Position numbers and translations under genes: made by a program
Shown: in pieces, positions 5,427-6,889 of the stretch
Layout of the letters: every line of letters begins with the position of its first letter
Numbering within the stretch: position 1 is the first letter of the stretch
Assembly: GCA_031258505.1 (NCBI GenBank)
Contig: JAIRMT010000002.1
Location: forward strand, 1-6,889
Direction: 5' to 3'
DNA: 6,889 nucleotides
Source of the DNA: Treponema sp.
GTDB lineage: Bacteria; Spirochaetota; Spirochaetia; Treponematales; Breznakiellaceae
Notes under the pieces: generated by a model
The model's database searches: none
Seen by the model: only the letters and a program-made list of their open reading frames with translations
Told to the model about the DNA's origin: nothing

Positions 5427-6830
5427 CTAGAACTCCGCCTGCCCAACAGCGCGGGGATAGGGAATCACATCGCGGATGTTCGCCATGCCGGTAATGTACT
5501 GGATAAGTCGCTCAAAGCCCATGCCAAAGCCGGAATGGGGAACTGTGCCAAAACGCCGCAGGTCAAGATACCACCAATAATCTTCAAGCCGCATACCAAG
5601 CTCGCCCATCCGCGCTTCCAGCCGCCCAAGGTCAGCCTCACGCTCGGAGCCGCCAATGATTTCGCCCAGCCTCGGTACCAGCACATCCATTGCTCGAACA
5701 GTCTTGCCATCATCATTTTGCTTCATATAAAAGGCTTTTATCTCTTTGGGATAGTCGGTAACAATGACTGGTCCGCGCGCCACCTTTTCGGTGAGGAACT
5801 TTTCATGCTCACTCTGGAGATCGCAACCCCAGAAAGGCTTAAACTCAAAGGCAGCGGCGTTTTTTTCAAGCTCAACAATGGCGTTGGTATAGGTGATATG
5901 GGTGAAGTGGGCGTCAACAACGGAATGCAAGGTTTTGACAATGCCCTTTTCAACGCGAGCGTCAAAGAACGCCAGGTCATCGGCGCAATCGTTAAGAGCA
6001 ACAGTGAACAGCGCCTTGAGAAAATCTTCGGCAAGGCTCATGTTATCTTCCAGTTCAGCGAAGGCAATTTCCGGCTCAATCATCCAGAACTCAGCGAGAT
6101 GGCGCGTGGTGTTGGAGTTCTCGGCGCGGAAGGTTGGCCCAAAGGTGTAGACTCGCGACAGCGCTGTGGCGTAGGTCTCGGCCTCAAGCTGACCAGACAC
6201 GGTTAAAAAGCTCTTCTTGCCAAAGAAATCTTTGTGAAAGTCCGGCGCCTTGCCGCTTTTAGCAATAGCATCCATATCCAGTGTCGTTACCTGAAACATA
6301 GCGCCTGCACCTTCAGCGTCGCTGGCGGTGATGATTGGGGTATGAATATAACGAAAGCCGCGCTGTTGAAAAAACTCATGTACCGCAAAGGACAATCTGC
6401 TCCGCACCCGCGCCACTGCTCCAATGGTGTTGGTACGGGCGCGCAGGTGGGCGATTTCCCGCAAGAATTCAATCGAGTGCGCCTTCTTCTGGAGCGGATA
6501 CGTCTCCACTGGCGCTGTTCCAAGCACACGCAGGCTTATGCCCACAAGCTCGACTGCCTGGCCAGACGCTGGCGATGGCGCGATCCGCCCCTGTATCTCA
6601 ACAGAACAGCCTGTGGAAAGCGTCGCCAGCCCCGACTCAGTCTCCGGCGATAACGCTCTGGCACGATCAAAAGTACACTGGATACTGTTAAAGCAGGAAC
6701 CATCATTGACGTCAACGAAGATGAGGTTTTTGAGTTCCCGCTTGCTTCTAACCCAGCCGCGAACAATACAGTCACCATAAGATGGCGTCTGGCCCTGGGC
6801 CAGGATTTCTTTGATAAGAGGTTTCAGCAT
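5427..6830 (-). CDS. asnS: Asparaginyl-tRNA synthetase
   Basis: Class IIb aminoacyl-tRNA synthetase of 467 residues that charges tRNA-Asn with asparagine; cytoplasmic homodimer. The N-terminal OB-fold anticodon-binding domain (about residues 20-105) has GWVRSKRELKNLIFVDVNDG. The catalytic domain shows RGFRYIHTPIITASDAEGAG, class II motif 2 as FRAENSNTTRHLAEFWMIEP (near residue 233, the AsnRS rather than AspRS version), and motif 3 as GFGMGFERL (about 432-440). It ends NIRDVIPYPRAVGQAEF, typical of AsnRS. Length equals that of bacterial homologues. The presence of AsnRS means the cell can make Asn-tRNA directly, though an amidotransferase route could coexist. There is no Shine-Dalgarno sequence; TATCAT lies 6 bases before the ATG, and several inverted repeats cover the start region. 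It is a single-gene unit as far as the window shows, convergent with argD. Confidence 0.97.
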   Translation of the reverse strand: MLKPLIKEILAQGQTPSYGDCIVRGWVRSKRELKNLIFVDVNDGSCFNSIQCTFDRARALSPETESGLATLSTGCSVEIQGRIAPSPASGQAVELVGISLRVLGTAPVETYPLQKKAHSIEFLREIAHLRARTNTIGAVARVRSRLSFAVHEFFQQRGFRYIHTPIITASDAEGAGAMFQVTTLDMDAIAKSGKAPDFHKDFFGKKSFLTVSGQLEAETYATALSRVYTFGPTFRAENSNTTRHLAEFWMIEPEIAFAELEDNMSLAEDFLKALFTVALNDCADDLAFFDARVEKGIVKTLHSVVDAHFTHITYTNAIVELEKNAAAFEFKPFWGCDLQSEHEKFLTEKVARGPVIVTDYPKEIKAFYMKQNDDGKTVRAMDVLVPRLGEIIGGSEREADLGRLEARMGELGMRLEDYWWYLDLRRFGTVPHSGFGMGFERLIQYITGMANIRDVIPYPRAVGQAEF

Positions 6831-6877
6831 AGGGTTATGATAACACTACTACACCCTAATAGGGAAGAATGCTGAAA
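6822..6877 (-). promoter_or_regulatory. Nested inverted repeats over the asnS start and upstream region
   Basis: TTTCAGCAT (6822-6830, containing the start codon) is the exact reverse complement of ATGCTGAAA (6869-6877). Inside lie GTTAT-G-ATAAC (6834-6844), TAGGGT (6830-6835) against ACCCTA (6853-6858), and CCCTA-A-TAGGG (6854-6864). If transcription starts upstream of 6877 the RNA could fold and bury the start codon; if leaderless, these are DNA-level sites. Confidence 0.45.
6837..6842 (-). promoter_or_regulatory. -10-like box of asnS, possible leaderless start
   Basis: TATCAT (5 of 6 to TATAAT) on the minus strand ends 6 bases before the asnS ATG. No Shine-Dalgarno sequence exists between them (AACCCT). 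No convincing -35 is seen at 16-18 bases upstream; TTCCCT is the nearest at 18. Confidence 0.35.
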
Positions 6878-6889
6878 ATACTATCGTAC

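Noticed and set aside
5535..6206. 223-residue plus-strand frame inside asnS
   Set aside because: Antisense to conserved AsnRS catalytic sequence; no family resemblance.
6831..6889. T-box leader for asnS
   Set aside because: Too short a region is visible, with no T-box consensus, specifier loop or terminator/antiterminator pair.

Overview
The window is a compact bacterial chromosome segment of six protein-coding genes. No tRNA, rRNA, CRISPR array, insertion sequence or phage gene was recognised. The gene content (a rubrerythrin with the domain order of the 'reverse' type, a PerR-like peroxide regulator, a PHP-type histidinol phosphatase, an acetylglutamate-route arginine pair and an asparaginyl-tRNA synthetase) suggests a mid-GC anaerobic or oxygen-sensitive bacterium. 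A spirochaete such as a gut Treponema, or a member of the Bacillota, would fit. This is an inference from content and style; no lineage marker proves it.

Layout, left to right. At 1-1065 (+) is the 3' part of glf (UDP-galactopyranose mutase), cut by the window edge inside its FAD-binding loop. A 262-base gap follows with no recognisable gene; it ends in a strong intrinsic terminator that serves the minus strand. From 3330 down to 1328 (-) runs hisK, then a PerR-like Fur-family regulator, then rubrerythrin. hisK and the regulator are separated by only 2 bases. The regulator appears to have its own promoter and a 27-bp near-perfect inverted repeat (likely its operator), both lying inside the last codons of hisK. 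The gap between the regulator and rubrerythrin holds two hairpins and a half-copy of the operator just upstream of the rubrerythrin ribosome binding site. Divergently, argB and argD (3376-5370, +) form a two-gene arginine operon. asnS (6830-5427, -) converges on argD, with a hairpin between them.

How the genes work together. ArgB and ArgD catalyse the second and fourth steps from glutamate to ornithine. HisK removes phosphate from histidinol phosphate, so the hisK/argB divergon joins two amino-acid pathways. The PerR-like protein and rubrerythrin look like a peroxide-response pair. AsnS is housekeeping.

Most interesting points: (1) the operator and promoter embedded in the hisK 3' end; (2) the PerR-like protein has arginine where one of the five expected regulatory-metal ligands (a histidine that is oxidised in B. 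subtilis PerR) should be; (3) hisK, argB and asnS all lack a Shine-Dalgarno sequence and instead have a -10-like hexamer 5-6 bases before ATG, suggesting leaderless transcripts, whereas rbr and argD have good ribosome binding sites; (4) a dense set of nested inverted repeats over the asnS start. No clearly new multi-gene system was found.
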